The notes under the pieces: model-generated
What the model saw: the letters and a program-made list of their open reading frames with translations, nothing else
Told to the model about the DNA's origin: nothing
Databases searched by the model: none
Source of the DNA: Ypsolopha sequella
Lineage: Eukaryota > Arthropoda > Insecta > Lepidoptera > Ypsolophidae
Assembly: GCA_934047225.1 (NCBI GenBank)
Contig: OW204012.1
Coordinates: 7,378,001-7,442,000 of the forward strand
Direction: 5' to 3'
DNA: 64,000 nt
Shown: in pieces, positions 53,032 through 63,098 of the stretch
Layout of the letters: the number at the start of each line of letters is the position of its first letter
Position numbering within the stretch: the stretch's first letter is position 1
Made by a program: the position numbers and the translations under genes

Positions 53032-53828
53032 CAAGTTCTTGACAGAGTTAGGGAGGTTTCTTTCGTAGTTTTTGTGGTGTTATAACCATGATAGTATACC
53101 TATGTACCTATTTTTATCAATAAATATTAAAAAGAAAAAAGTACAGACCACCATCTTGGATAGGTGCCGAATTCAGTTTTTTTGCTTTTTTATTTAATAA
53201 AACATCAATGACTATGAAAAAGAACAAACTACACATATTTTTTGAATCTTAAAATTTTTTTTTTGTTAATAAATCTATTATATTGAGCTTTTTAAGCTTC
53301 ATTTATTTTTGTTCTTTATTTATTGATAGTAAAATAATAAAAATAGGTACTCGATATATTTCGGCCCACGGTACGGGGCCGTCATCAGTCGAATGCAGCA
53401 AAATATTGACAGATAAGTTAGGTATATAAAATACAACAAAAGTAAAAAAGTGAAAGTGACACTTGTTAACAATTTTTTTTTTAAACCATGTTATCTATCG
53501 TTCTGTTGGTTAACGAGTTAAGGCGAGGTGGGCGATGGGAAATCAAACTTCATAGCTTTGTAGAAAACCAATATAAAACTGAAAAAAAAATACATATTGT
53601 TTTCGCAGATCTGAAGATTACATATAATGAAAAAAAAAACATGTAGGTATGAGGCTCTAAAATTTTAAAAACACTATCCGTTTTTTTTATAAATTTTCCA
53701 TTTTTGCCTAGAATTTTTTTTTTGTTTGGTTTTAGTTAGGTAATTTCTTACGTTGAGTTTGATAAGGTCCACATATTATTTTTATCTTGCTCATTCGCGC
53801 TCAAATCTAGATAAGTTCGTCCAGCCCC
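53032..53828. other. Mostly unassigned
   Basis: Near 53350-53400 'gatatatttcggcccacggt' and 'ccgtcatcagtcgaatgcag' are pieces of a dispersed repeat also glimpsed at 43845 and 40890. No gene seen. Confidence 0.4.
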
Positions 53829-54051
53829 CCTATTCTGTATCTTTAGTTGCCAACTGCACGAGGTGCCTATCATCAAAAACATAACTAAAAACTGAAATTT
53901 CAAAATTGCCTTTAGTGGTTATTGAACTATTAACAATCTGTGTCGTCACTTCAAGTGCGAAAATATCCTTAGGACATCGGAATTCGATAGTATATCTATG
54001 TTTTTGATGATAGACACCCAGTCCAGAAGGCAACTAGAGATACACAATAGG
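53829..54051 (-). mobile_element. CCTATTATGTATC MITE, copy 3 (inverted)
   Basis: Head-to-head with the next copy. The 11-bp junction 'cccgcagaggg' consists of both elements' outer bases. Confidence 0.8.
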
Positions 54052-54062
54052 CCCGCAGAGGG

Positions 54063-54285
54063 CCTATTATGTATCTTTAGTTGCCAACTGGACTGGGTGC
54101 CTATCATCAAAAACATAGATATACAATCGAATTCCGAATGTCTAAGGACATGTTTGCACTTAAAGTGACCTCACAGTTTGTAAATAATTCAATACCCAAT
54201 AAAGGCAATTTTGAAAGTTCAGTTTATATCTATATTTTTGATGATAGGAACCCAGTCCAGTTGGCAACCAAAGATACATAATAGA
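54063..54285 (+). mobile_element. CCTATTATGTATC MITE, copy 4
   Basis: Forward copy immediately after copy 3, forming a palindromic pair of about 460 bp. 66- and 67-codon frames in both copies are shared repeat frames, not genes. Confidence 0.8.
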
Positions 54286-56329
54286 GGGGCTGTACTCCCA
54301 CAGCACGTTTTCCCAGGAAAGACACGAACATAAAACAAACAAAAAAAAAACAAATAGTTAAGGTGTCTGCGTCGTCGCACCTACCTCGATTTAGGTTTAA
54401 AATTCTTTCGTCAGTTCCTTTTTCTTTTCTTGGTACAAGAGTCCGCTAAAATGGGACTGTTTCAAGGAATCCGTTTTTTCAATCTTTAGGGTTCCGCTAT
54501 AAATTTGTAATCCTCGAAGGTCCAATTCTTTTTTGAAATCTCGAAATAGTTATATGGTATCTGGAAATTCACTAAACAGAATTTGATGGCGCATATTTCC
54601 AAAATGACTCCTACTGATTATGTTATTTTTCTTAAACGGTATGTTTAAAATTTATGACAAAATGATCAGTGTGTTTAACTGAACAACAAAATAAATAAAT
54701 GACCACCATTGAAATTTGTAAATGAACATCAAAATTACTAAATGATCACCAAATTTTTAACCCCAATTTTAATGTTTTAAATTGCCAAATTAATTCTTCC
54801 CGGCAGATCATATTTTTGTGAAAACTAACGACGTGGCCTCGCTGTTCACTATATTATTTTTGGCCGAAGTCTATGGGATATCAAAGTTTATTTTGGTGGT
54901 CATTAGATATATTTTTTCCCTATTTAAATTATAAAGCACAACTTTATTGCAGAAAATTTTTCTCGCGTTTACGAAACAGCATGAAAATATTGTCTAAAGT
55001 CAAGCTGTTTTTAGACCAAAATTGGTTATTTCTTTGAAACCGCTAATGGTATTTGATGGTTCTTGCACTCAAATACAAGGAAAGTATTGCTTATTAAAAT
55101 TATTGTTGGAAATTTTTTCCGTTCATCGCGTCCACGTGTAAAGTATTATTTTCTCCTATTTTGCGCTATTCGGAGACGCATCGATCGTCTAATGCAATGC
55201 GCGCTGATATGAACGTTATTTCAATATAGTATTCTGTCGATATTTGTACCGACGCAGGTCGACTCAAGACAGTTGGCAATTACCTGCCTCTTAATACGTT
55301 CTTTAAGCTATGGTTATCCCCTTTAATTTATTTAGTACTAATAATTTCATTGCCTTTAAGTTCTTAAAAAAAAAAAAAATTTTAGTCTTCGGAAAAACGA
55401 CTTTAGAGTATAATAAATTTCAATTACAAAAGTAATTGAATAAAACCGTGTATTCTCCGAATTCATAATGCAGTCAGTTTTTGATTCAGTAATTTATTAA
55501 TTGAGTTTTATTCAGTGCTTAATTAATTAATTAAGTCTGGTAAGGAATATCATTCAAAGGTTTCTTAGAAATAATCGATAAGAGCAGACCATCGAATATC
55601 CGAATTAATGGATGTTCGGATATTCCTTCTTGGAATAAAAACAGTATTATTACGTTATAGATACATGTATAAAAAGTTTTATTTGCCTGTTCAAATGATG
55701 ATTTTTGATAACAATTGAAGAAAAATGGAACGCGATCGCGGTTAACTGCTAAAAACATTCAATTTCCGATCACAAATAAGTTTTGATTTTTTCTAAGTTT
55801 TTTTTCGTTTTACAAATTAAAAATCGTTTTAAAATTATCATTTTTATACGATTTTTATTTTGAGCTTTCGAGTCTGCTATCCTGTTGAGCTAACTAATTA
55901 TAGTAGATCTCTATGCACAAATTGGATAAGTCACTGGCCCGCGGTAGGCATTGTGTGATACGGGTTGATCCCCGTCAGAAATATAATTTTTCTGATAGTA
56001 TTTGTGTCTGATATTATTCTAATTTACGTATATCATTTAATGCATCAATGCAGTATTAAGGAATATTACAAAATGTTTAATTCCAACGAAGACTTTTTTC
56101 AGTACAAGAAATCTAAAAGTGGTTGTTCGAATATTTGAATATCCGGTCTTTCGGATAAGTGAACGGTAACTAGTTGTCAACAGAAAATATGGCGCAACAA
56201 TAAACAAAACAACGCCCACTCTTGCCAAAATTCCTACTTTAACTTTTGGCAAACAAAACTAAGTTATGATTTAGCTTTTGCATGCTGCTTCGGTCTTTAC
56301 TTATTTTTCGCTTTAAATAACATATCATC
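54286..56329. other. Unassigned, AT-rich
   Basis: The inverted 90-bp dispersed motif occurs at 55190-55265. Near 55860-55975 tRNA-like words ('cctgttgagctaacta', 'cgggttgatccccgt') occur on opposite strands but do not form a cloverleaf. No gene supported. Confidence 0.4.
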
Positions 56330-56575
56330 CGAAGTGTGAACTGTGAAATGCAGTTACAAACTTGGTACTACCGCTTTTCACCGACGATTATTACGTCCCA
56401 AACCCGATTAACTACGTCCGTTCTTCGGTACAAATGGACCAACAGCTTAAAGTATCTTCCGAAGCATACAGACGGAACACATACGCGGGAATTGAAATTG
56501 AACCCTCGACCTTTGAGTTAGCAGGAGAGTACCTTGCCATACGGTCAAAGACTTTAAGATGACTGCAAGGCACGA
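56330..56575 (-). mobile_element. tRNA-derived SINE (minus strand)
   Basis: On the minus strand a B-box-like 'ggtcgagggttcaattt' lies near 56510, followed by 'ccgaagaacggacgtagtta' and 'gggacgtaataatcgtcggt'. Same body as 22437-22668. Confidence 0.55.
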
Positions 56576-56631
56576 TCTGCCCCTCTATTATCTATCTTTG
56601 GTTGCCAACTGGACTGGGTGCCTATCATCAT

Positions 56632-57054
56632 AGACTAAGTAAGTATTACTACGTATATTATAGATCAACAACTCCCATACATCTAGGCGTAGCAAATTTT
56701 TTACGCGCCCTTACAACACTAGGTGTCGCCACGTGTTGCAAATAAGCATAATTTGTTTAATTAGCTGCAAGTAAACTCTCATTGTTACCAAGTAAACATG
56801 TGGCTGTAATAGCTTTGCTTAGATAAACTAGATGGCGCTTAGTTGGCAAACACTTACAGTAAATATTTCAGCGCCATCTATTGTGGAAGTGGGAATAATT
56901 TTTATGTTTCGTGACATCGCTGTGCCACTAGCGTCACCAATCAGTCTTTTTTAGCATCGTGTCCGTTAGAGGATTTAGCAACGCGATCTAGATTTCGTTA
57001 GAATTTTACACATTTTTTGTAGCTACAAACTGATGTATGTGAACTGCTAGTCTA
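56632..57054. mobile_element. TAGACTAAG...CTAGTCTA repeat, copy 2 (nested)
   Basis: Colinear with 25767-26178, with scattered substitutions. Inserted in the CCTATTATG MITE. Confidence 0.7.
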
Positions 57055-57087
57055 TAAAACTTGTAATACTTGGCTTATGCTATCATT

Positions 57088-57200
57088 AGACAGATAGATA
57101 GATAAAACATTTATTCACTATTACAATATGTACACAATTCACATTCAACACAATTAAATATTTACATTAACAATAAAAGACACGGAACAAGTTTTAACAA
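57088..57200 (-). mobile_element. LINE-type 3' tail (minus strand)
   Basis: 'agacagatagatagataaaacatttattcac' reads on minus as an A-rich 3' UTR ending in (TATC)n. No coding sequence precedes it. Confidence 0.4.
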
Positions 57201-57384
57201 TAACATAGATAAAACTGAACTTTCAAAATTTCCTTTAGTGGGTATTGAACTATTTACGAACTATGTCGTCACTTCAAGTGCGAACATATCCTTAGACAAT
57301 CGGAATTAGATAGTATAGTTATATCTATGTTGTATGATACAACATAAATAGATACAACTTGTATCTATTTAGAGCGGTTTAGTA

Positions 57385-57547
57385 AAGCCGATTCTGAAGG
57401 CTTTAATTTTAGTTTTAGTGCTGTCAAAACTAAATTTTCTTTGATACAAAATAGCCCTTCAGAGTTAGGATTAGAAGCTAGATTTCTTTGTAAAATTTTA
57501 AGCTTTGACAGCACTAAAACTAAAATTAAAGCCTTCAGAATTGGCTT
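57385..57547. mobile_element. TA-flanked MITE with 43-bp inverted ends
   Basis: AAGCCGATTCTGAAGGCTTT at the left and AAAGCCTTCAGAATTGGCTT at the right. The arms extend to 'agtgctgtcaaa/tttgacagcact'. TA flanks both sides. It lies near the left end of the split GAGCGGTTT MITE. Confidence 0.75.
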
Positions 57548-57929
57548 TAATATGTATCTATTTAGGCCGGATTGTCAAAAAACCCGCCTTATTAAAATTT
57601 ATCGAAACAGTACACTTATATTCAAAATTTAATCAATAGTTCCTCAACAAAATCCTTTTACCTATGTTTTGTATAAACTGTTATCGCAAAGTTTCCATTG
57701 GTTTCTGTAAATTAGAACTTAAAAGTTTTAAATTTTAAAATTCTAAACCACAGAAACCAATGGAAACTTTGCTATGGCAGTATATACAATACATAGGTAA
57801 TAAATATATATAATATTTAGTATAAAACGAAGTCGCTTCCCGTTGTCTGTGCCTATATGTATGCTTAGATCTTTAAAACTACGCAACGGATTTTGATGGA
57901 TTCAAGAGGAAGCTTTATATGTATAATAC

Positions 57930-58709
57930 ATGCTCGTGCAAAGCTGCATTCAATTGCCCAAAAAAGCTTTTTGCAGGCCTATTACAACTCACAAAGTAGA
58001 TTGTTTCAAAGCAAGCCTAGAAGTTAAATTAGCACGTTTTAATCTTCTCCAAGACGATCCAAACGCTCTCTTTACAGACCTTTTCAACATAGTCTCCAAA
58101 GAGTTCGAAAATACGTTTAAGATGCAAAAACTTTCTAACAAAAGTAAAATCACCTTCAGTGACTGGGCGACTCCAGGTATTTACAAAAGCAGAAATCATT
58201 TATACGAATTATACGACATAAAGTCCTACAATAATAATGTTAAATTTACTGAATTCATGAAAAATTACTCACGCATCTTTAAATTGGTGTGTTTAAAAGC
58301 AAAAAGTATCTACTTAAATAAAAAACTTAAAAGGTCCGATAACAAAGTAAAAACAGTATGGAACATCATAAATACTGAAACTGGCAAAAGTAAGAAACGT
58401 GATAACGAGCTTAAGTTAAGTATTAACAATGAAGTCGTTACGGGAGATAAAGAGGTTGCGAATGCCTTTGAACAATTCTTTACTGAAATTCCGTCCTTAA
58501 CAACTAAAGATTTAAATTCAAGCCCTGGGCTTGCGCAGGATCTTTTAATAGATAACGTACCGCAGTGTCTTTCTGTATTTGCTTTTAAACATATTAATTC
58601 ATTAACTGTAATTAAAGCATTTAAATCGCTTAGCTTGAAAAAAACCGAGGACTTATGGGGCCTATCTGTGAAAGTTATAAGTTCTGTTATTGATTTAATA
58701 GCTCCTTAT
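57930..58709 (+). pseudogene. LINE ORF2 part 1: linker upstream of the reverse transcriptase
   Basis: An open frame of 285 codons (57930-58787), of which the first 260 belong to the LINE. The remaining codons are read-through into the inserted RTE tail, giving a run of tyrosines from TTA repeats. Recognisable text is the pre-RT linker (SDWATPGIYKSRNHLYELYD, KSIYLNKKLKRSDNKVKTVW, NIINTETGK). The upstream endonuclease region is missing, so the first ATG is arbitrary. No internal stops remain, so truncation and the insertion are the only visible lesions. Confidence 0.75.
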
Positions 58710-59155
58710 TATTATTATTATTACAGCTTTATTATCCACTTAACAGTTCTTAAAATATATACATCTAATTATAATTATTTCTATTAATTTCTTTGCTATG
58801 TGGCCCCTCTCTATGGGTAAAAGCCTCCTCCATTCTTTTCCACCTTTCCCTGTCTTTGGCTGTATGCATCCAACTTTTTCCTGCAATATTTATTATGTCA
58901 TCGGCCCATCTCTTCTTCTGTCTCCCCACATTTCTTTTGCCATTTGGGCCCTGCCATTTAGTTGTTTGGTAAGTCCATCTTTTATCTTTGTACCTTGACA
59001 GGTGCCCTGCCCAGTTCCACTTCTGTTTCAAGCTAAAATGTAGAGCATCTGTTAGTTTGGTTTTCATGCGGATGTCTGTGTTTCTCGTTTTTTGGATTTT
59101 TCTAAGTTTCAGAATACTTCGTTCCATTGCATGCTGACGATGAAATTTTGTTTTT
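58710..59155 (-). mobile_element. 5'-truncated RTE-type LINE inserted in the LINE reverse transcriptase
   Basis: 446 bp on the minus strand. The element's 3' end lies at 58710, with a (TAA)n tail (plus strand tattattattattatta). Identical 11-bp repeats TAGCTCCTTAT occur at 58699-58709 and 59156-59166. The minus frame 58765-59127 (120 codons) encodes the RTE C-terminal region: KWNWAGHLSRYKDKRW, VGRQKKRWADDIINIAG, SWMHTAKDRERWKRMEEAF. It is undamaged over its length. The tail type and truncation are typical of target-primed reverse transcription. Confidence 0.9.
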
Positions 59156-59166
59156 TAGCTCCTTAT

Positions 59167-60618
59167 TTGGCATTAATTTTTAATAAATGTGTAGATGATG
59201 GTATCTTTCCTGACTTAATGAAGTTTAGTAAATTGATCCCCCTTTTTAAATCAGGCGACAACGGTGACCCATCAAACTATAGACCTGTGTCAGTTTTACC
59301 GGTTTTGAGTAAGGTTTTTGAAAAAATAGTTTTTAATCAATTGTTATTTCATTTTAATTTAAATAAGTTGCTTCACTGTGAACAATACGGATTCACTAGA
59401 GGGAGGTCAACCACAGATGCAGGAGTTGCTTTAGTTAAGCACATTTTTGATGCTTGGGAAGAAAAGCAGGATGCATTTGGTGTATTTTGTGACCTCTCGA
59501 AAGCCTTCGACTGCGTTAATCATGAAACACTCTTATGTAAATTAGATCACTACGGAGTGAGGGGCAAATCTTTGGCGTTAATGAAGTCGTATCTTAGTGA
59601 TCGTATTCAAAAGGTAGACATTAATGGGGTAAAATCATGTGGAGCATTAGTTAAAATGGGTGTCCCGCAGGGTTCCATATTGGGGCCCTTGCTGTTTTTA
59701 ATTTACATAAATGACCTTCCCTATTTAATTAAAGACTTAACTAAGATAGTACTATTCGCAGACGACACGTCACTTATTTTTAAAGTTAATAGACGTAAAG
59801 ATATCCTTGACGACGCGAATACAACTTTATCGCTGGTGCTTGATTGGTTTACTGTAAATAATTTAGTTTTAAACGGAAAAAAGACAAAATGTATAAAATT
59901 CACGTTACCAAATGTTATTCAAGTGGATTGTAATTTGCTTTTGCAGGGGTCCAAGCTGGAGTTAGTTAACGAAACTAAGTTTTTGGGCATTACGGTAGAC
60001 TCTCGTCTTCAGTGGGGTCCCCACATAGAAAACCTATGTGGTAGACTTAGTTCGGCCGCATACGCTGTTAGACGCATAAGGCAAATTACTGATGTAGATA
60101 CTGCTAGACTAGTCTATTTTAGTTACTTTCACAGCATTATGTCATACGGCATGCTGTTATGGGGTAGAGCCGCGGATACAGACGCAGTCTTTGTTTTGCA
60201 GAAGAGAGCAATTCGGGCTATTTATAATATGAAGCACCGGGATTCATTAAGAGAAAAGTTCAAAGAAATCAATATACTAACTGTTCCTTGTGAATATATT
60301 TACCAGGTCCTTAGATATGTTAGAAAATATGTTGAGTCTCTCCCGAGGCTTGGTGAGCAACATTGTAAGGAAACCAGAAATAAGTATAAACTGGCTTTTC
60401 CAAAAATCAGACTCGCCAAAGTGAGTACCTCTTTCGTAGGACATGGTATAAGATTTAACAATAAACTTCCAAAAGAGGTCCTTACTTTGTCAGAGAATAA
60501 GTTTAAACAGTATATTAAGCAGGGCCTACTGAAAAAGGCATATTATAAAATAAATGAATATTTGGATGATGGTGAAGCATGGTGTTATAGTGATACTGAT
60601 TTTGATGATAGTAGGTAA
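59167..60618 (+). pseudogene. LINE ORF2 part 2: reverse transcriptase domain
   Basis: The open frame 59092-60618 has 508 codons. The first 21 or so come from the inserted RTE fragment. The RT domain shows NYRPVSVLPVLSKVFEKI (62-79), QYGFTRGRSTTDA (98-110), DLSKAFDCVNHETLL (134-148), VPQGSILGPLLFLIYINDLP (191-210) and the catalytic FADD (222-225). A C-terminal region of about 250 residues follows to the stop at 60616-60618. Part 2 is in phase with part 1 once the insert and one copy of the 11-bp duplication are discounted (457 bases = 3n+1, equal to the frame shift between the two frames). The enzyme would prime reverse transcription at a nicked target. This copy is non-functional because of the insertion and missing 5' end. 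Confidence 0.9.
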
Positions 60619-61405
60619 TAATTTAATTAATTAATATAAATTCCTAACTTTTGATTCCTCTTAAGAGTTAACATTAATTAATTACAGACTGTTAAAGGAA
60701 ATAGACTGTATGAGACAGGTAGGCAAAGATATATATGTTTTTCTTTTTTCATTAACCTGAATTCCTGCTGTCTTGTATTTTCTTATCCCTTGGTTAAAGT
60801 AGATATAAGTAATTCAATGTATAGTTTAAGTTTATGTTAAAAAAAAGACATGATCTTGCCAAGTTTCTTGCCCGTTCTTCTTAGCAAGACTAATCGAATG
60901 GGCGGAGGTAGGCATGTATTTATATACGTAACCTATTACTATGTAGTATATAGGATGGGATTTGGTCGGCCGCCTGGATTCGTGCTGGGGGCTCGGTTGG
61001 TGATCATTGAACCTTGTTCCTGGTCCCTGGCCGGGTCTCCGGTATGGGTTCGGGCGGTTGATTGGATTTCACCTTGTATAATAATATTTTACCTATAATT
61101 TTAATTGTATATATATTGCTACATAAATTAAATAAACATTTAATCTAAGTAGTTCATGTACATTTATTATTTTATTACATATATTTTTATAAGATTAAAA
61201 TTTGACTTGTGAAACGTGTATTATATATACCTACTTTGCAAAATAAACTTTTTGAATTTTGAATTTTGAATTTTGCTGGGGCGGGTCGCTAGTAGGTAAT
61301 AAGTTTTTGTTGAAGAACTATTGAGTACATTTTGTATAAAAGTTTTTGTTTCAAAAAATTTGATAAAGGCGGGTTTATACAATGCGGCTGCTAAACCGCT
61401 CTTAA

Positions 61406-61751
61406 TTTCTTGTGTATACAGATACATAAGGTAAATAATAAATAATATAATTGTATTATTATTCAATTATTGTAACCTATTTATATGATATATCGAAACT
61501 ACAGTTAGATACATTCGTTGAGCTCCGGCTAGACGGTTAGAGAAGGATGACAGAGATACATAGATACATATAAAGAGAAAGAAAGAAATAGAGATAGACG
61601 AACTTCAGATGGTACAAGTAATTTTAGTATTTTACCCGTTGACAACCTCTTTCCAATCTTTGATTGCGAAAATATACTTTTAAAGAACAGTAAATCTGCA
61701 AATAATTCAGTACAATGGTTCGACGTACAGACAGTAATTCATTTGTCATAG
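61406..61751. other. No recognised feature
   Basis: AT-rich, with a purine-rich run (aaagagaaagaaagaaatag) near 61575. It may be part of the LTR whose end is scored at 61752-61821, but no second LTR copy is present to confirm this. Confidence 0.3.
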
Positions 61752-61821
61752 AGTAGAGAAGAATCAGTGGGTGCAGCCTCCGATCAGAGCCCGTCAAGTG
61801 GCGACGAGGATCGTCAGCTTT
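61752..61821 (+). mobile_element. LTR 3' end plus tRNA-Ser primer-binding-site remnant
   Basis: 'gatcagagcccgtCA' followed by 'agTGGCGACGAGGATCG'. TGGCGACGAGGAT matches the complement of the tRNA-Ser(GCU) 3' end better than the intact element at 12944-17699 does. No gag sequence follows. A diverged second copy lies at 63034-63098. Confidence 0.5.
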
Positions 61822-62246
61822 TATCCTTATTTAATTAATGCCTTAATTTGTTCCATGGGTGGCTTCTCTCTGATCTCCATACCGTTATTTCTTTTTGATC
61901 TCTTGGTCGCTTGGCTTCTCATCACGGGGATGGCGTGACACGAATTTTATTCTAGCACCGTTATCGCCACTTTTTGGAATAACGTATTATTACCTAGTTA
62001 GTAAACATACGCGGCGCACACATAGATTCACCCGTCTTCATACAGCCAAAATAGCACCGTATTTCTATGAAACTTTGATGTAAAATAACAAACACGTCAT
62101 GGCACTGTGCCAAGCTATTAAACATATGTGTAAAGAGCCGTGACCAGTGTTGATAATGTTTGAAAAAATATACATTGCTGCGTTAATATTCTAACTCAAT
62201 AAGTGATACTCTTTATAACCTGCAATGGACAAAATATGTTTTGATT
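61822..62246. other. No recognised feature
   Basis: No gene, RNA or paired repeat end seen. Confidence 0.3.
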
Positions 62247-62549
62247 TCAACGCTACTCGCTACAACGCTAAATATTACATGTTAAGGTTGAAATTTTATT
62301 TACCGCGAGGTTTATTCTGTAAATATCACAGTAAATACATGTTTAAATTACTTACGAGTGAAATGAAATCCCTTTGGATGTCTTATTTGCGTTATTTAAA
62401 GAGTTAGAACAATTTGCCACGCTGCAATACACCATTTGTACAATCTGTTTGGCGTTCGGTTGAGAAATGAGAGGCCCGCGGGTTACGTCTTGACGTATTG
62501 ATCAAATCGGTGCGTCGCAGTCATGGCTTTCATGGCATTTCTATTCCTT
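62247..62549. repeat. Dispersed repeat pair, copy 2
   Basis: Matches 43040-43347 over about 300 bp, from 'cgctacaacgctaaatatta' to 'catggcatttctattcct'. Confidence 0.7.
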
Positions 62550-62754
62550 ATTATGTTTTGTGTTCCTCATTCTTCACACAGACCCACCCTCTCACATGCC
62601 CTTGTATTATTTATTTATTATAAGTTAAGCTGCAAGCTCTTTTTGTTTATATTTTGTATTTCTTTTTATTTAAAACTCTGCTTGTCGCCCACAGCACCGG
62701 TTCATACACCCTTGTAGGCGTCAAGGTAATCCCATTCTTTTATTATGCAATTTT
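62550..62754. other. No recognised feature
   Basis: 'ccctcattcttcacacagac' style pyrimidine-rich sequence. The 64-codon frame has no recognised domain. Confidence 0.3.
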
Positions 62755-62781
62755 TAAATAAACATTAAATAATTTCAGTAT

Positions 62782-62891
62782 AGAAACGCAGAAAGAAAAG
62801 TAAATCTGGACGTGAGGAGCTCTGAATCGGGATTCGAACCCGGGAATCAGAGCTCCTCACATCCAGATTTACTTTTCTTTCATGCGTTTCT
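62782..62891. mobile_element. Inverted duplication of the tRNA-like 61-bp unit
   Basis: The left arm 'agaaacgcagaaagaaaagt', 'aaatctgg.cgtgaggagc' pairs with 'gctcctcacatccagattta', 'cttttctttcatgcgtttct'. The centre is 'gggattcgaacccggg', a T-arm sequence. The flanks (62755-62985) match the inverse of 24958-25267. Confidence 0.8.
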
Positions 62892-63033
62892 ATGCTGCAA
62901 TGATATAATGTTAATTTATATCTCCTTGCGATGAATAAATTGCCAACTGTTCAAACAAAGAAATTTATTTCTGTCATAGTTTTATGCAATTTTTAGATAC
63001 ACAAAAGCATATTCTATTCTTTTCTATTCTAGT

Positions 63034-63098
63034 AGAGAAGATTCAGTGGGTGCAGACTCCGATCAGAGCCCGTCAAGTGTCGACGAAGATCGTCAGCT
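63034..63098 (+). mobile_element. Second LTR-end/primer-site remnant
   Basis: 'gtagagaagattcagtgggt', 'gatcagagcccgtcaagtgt' and 'cgacgaagatcgtcagcttt' match 61752-61821 with substitutions in the primer-site core (TGTCGACGAAGAT). Directly followed by TTAA and the repeat below. Confidence 0.45.

Larger units (their letters stand above)
56583..57325 (+). mobile_element. CCTATTATGTATC MITE, copy 5, interrupted twice
   Basis: The left part 56583-56630 (cctctattatctatctttgg to gtgcctatcatc) and right part about 57201-57325 (ataacatagataaaactgaa, cgtcacttcaagtgcgaaca) are separated by a TAGACTA repeat and a LINE-type tail. Confidence 0.65.
57930..61271 (+). mobile_element. 5'-truncated CR1/Jockey-type LINE
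   Basis: Begins without the endonuclease domain, carries a reverse transcriptase frame interrupted at 58709/59167, and ends with a hexanucleotide tail 'ttttgaattttgaattttga' after 'aataaac' (about 61246-61271). 3' UTR 60619-61245. The GC-richer 60955-61070 segment ends 'tttcaccttgtata', a word also seen at 20630. The clade is placed by motif style only. Confidence 0.7.
57804..61292 (+). mobile_element. Helitron-like element harbouring a LINE
   Basis: Left part 57820-57925 (cgaagtcgcttcccgttgtc, gatctttaaaactacgcaac) matches the 5' part of the Helitron-like element at 28963-29566. The right end 'ggggcgggtcgCTAG' followed by T matches its 3' end. The middle of that element is absent and a LINE occupies the place. 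TAGGTAATAA occurs at both edges (57794-57803, 61293-61302), unexpected for Helitrons, which make no target duplication. Boundaries are therefore provisional. Confidence 0.5.
57369..61405. mobile_element. GAGCGGTTT MITE split by a nested insertion complex
   Basis: The left end 'ttaGAGCGGTTTAG' (57369) and right end 'GGCTGCTAAACCGCTCttaa' (to 61405) match the ends of 23493-23727. 'acaatacataggtaataa' (to 57803) joins 'taggtaataagtttttgttg' (from 61293) when compared with the uninterrupted copy. Everything between is inserted. Confidence 0.75.

Noticed and set aside
55860..55975. tRNA gene
   Set aside because: The A-box-like word is on the minus strand and the B-box-like word on the plus strand, so they cannot belong to one tRNA.
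58765..59127. Independent 120-codon gene on the minus strand
   Set aside because: Its sequence is the C-terminal region of an RTE-type LINE, with a TAA tail and an 11-bp target duplication around it.
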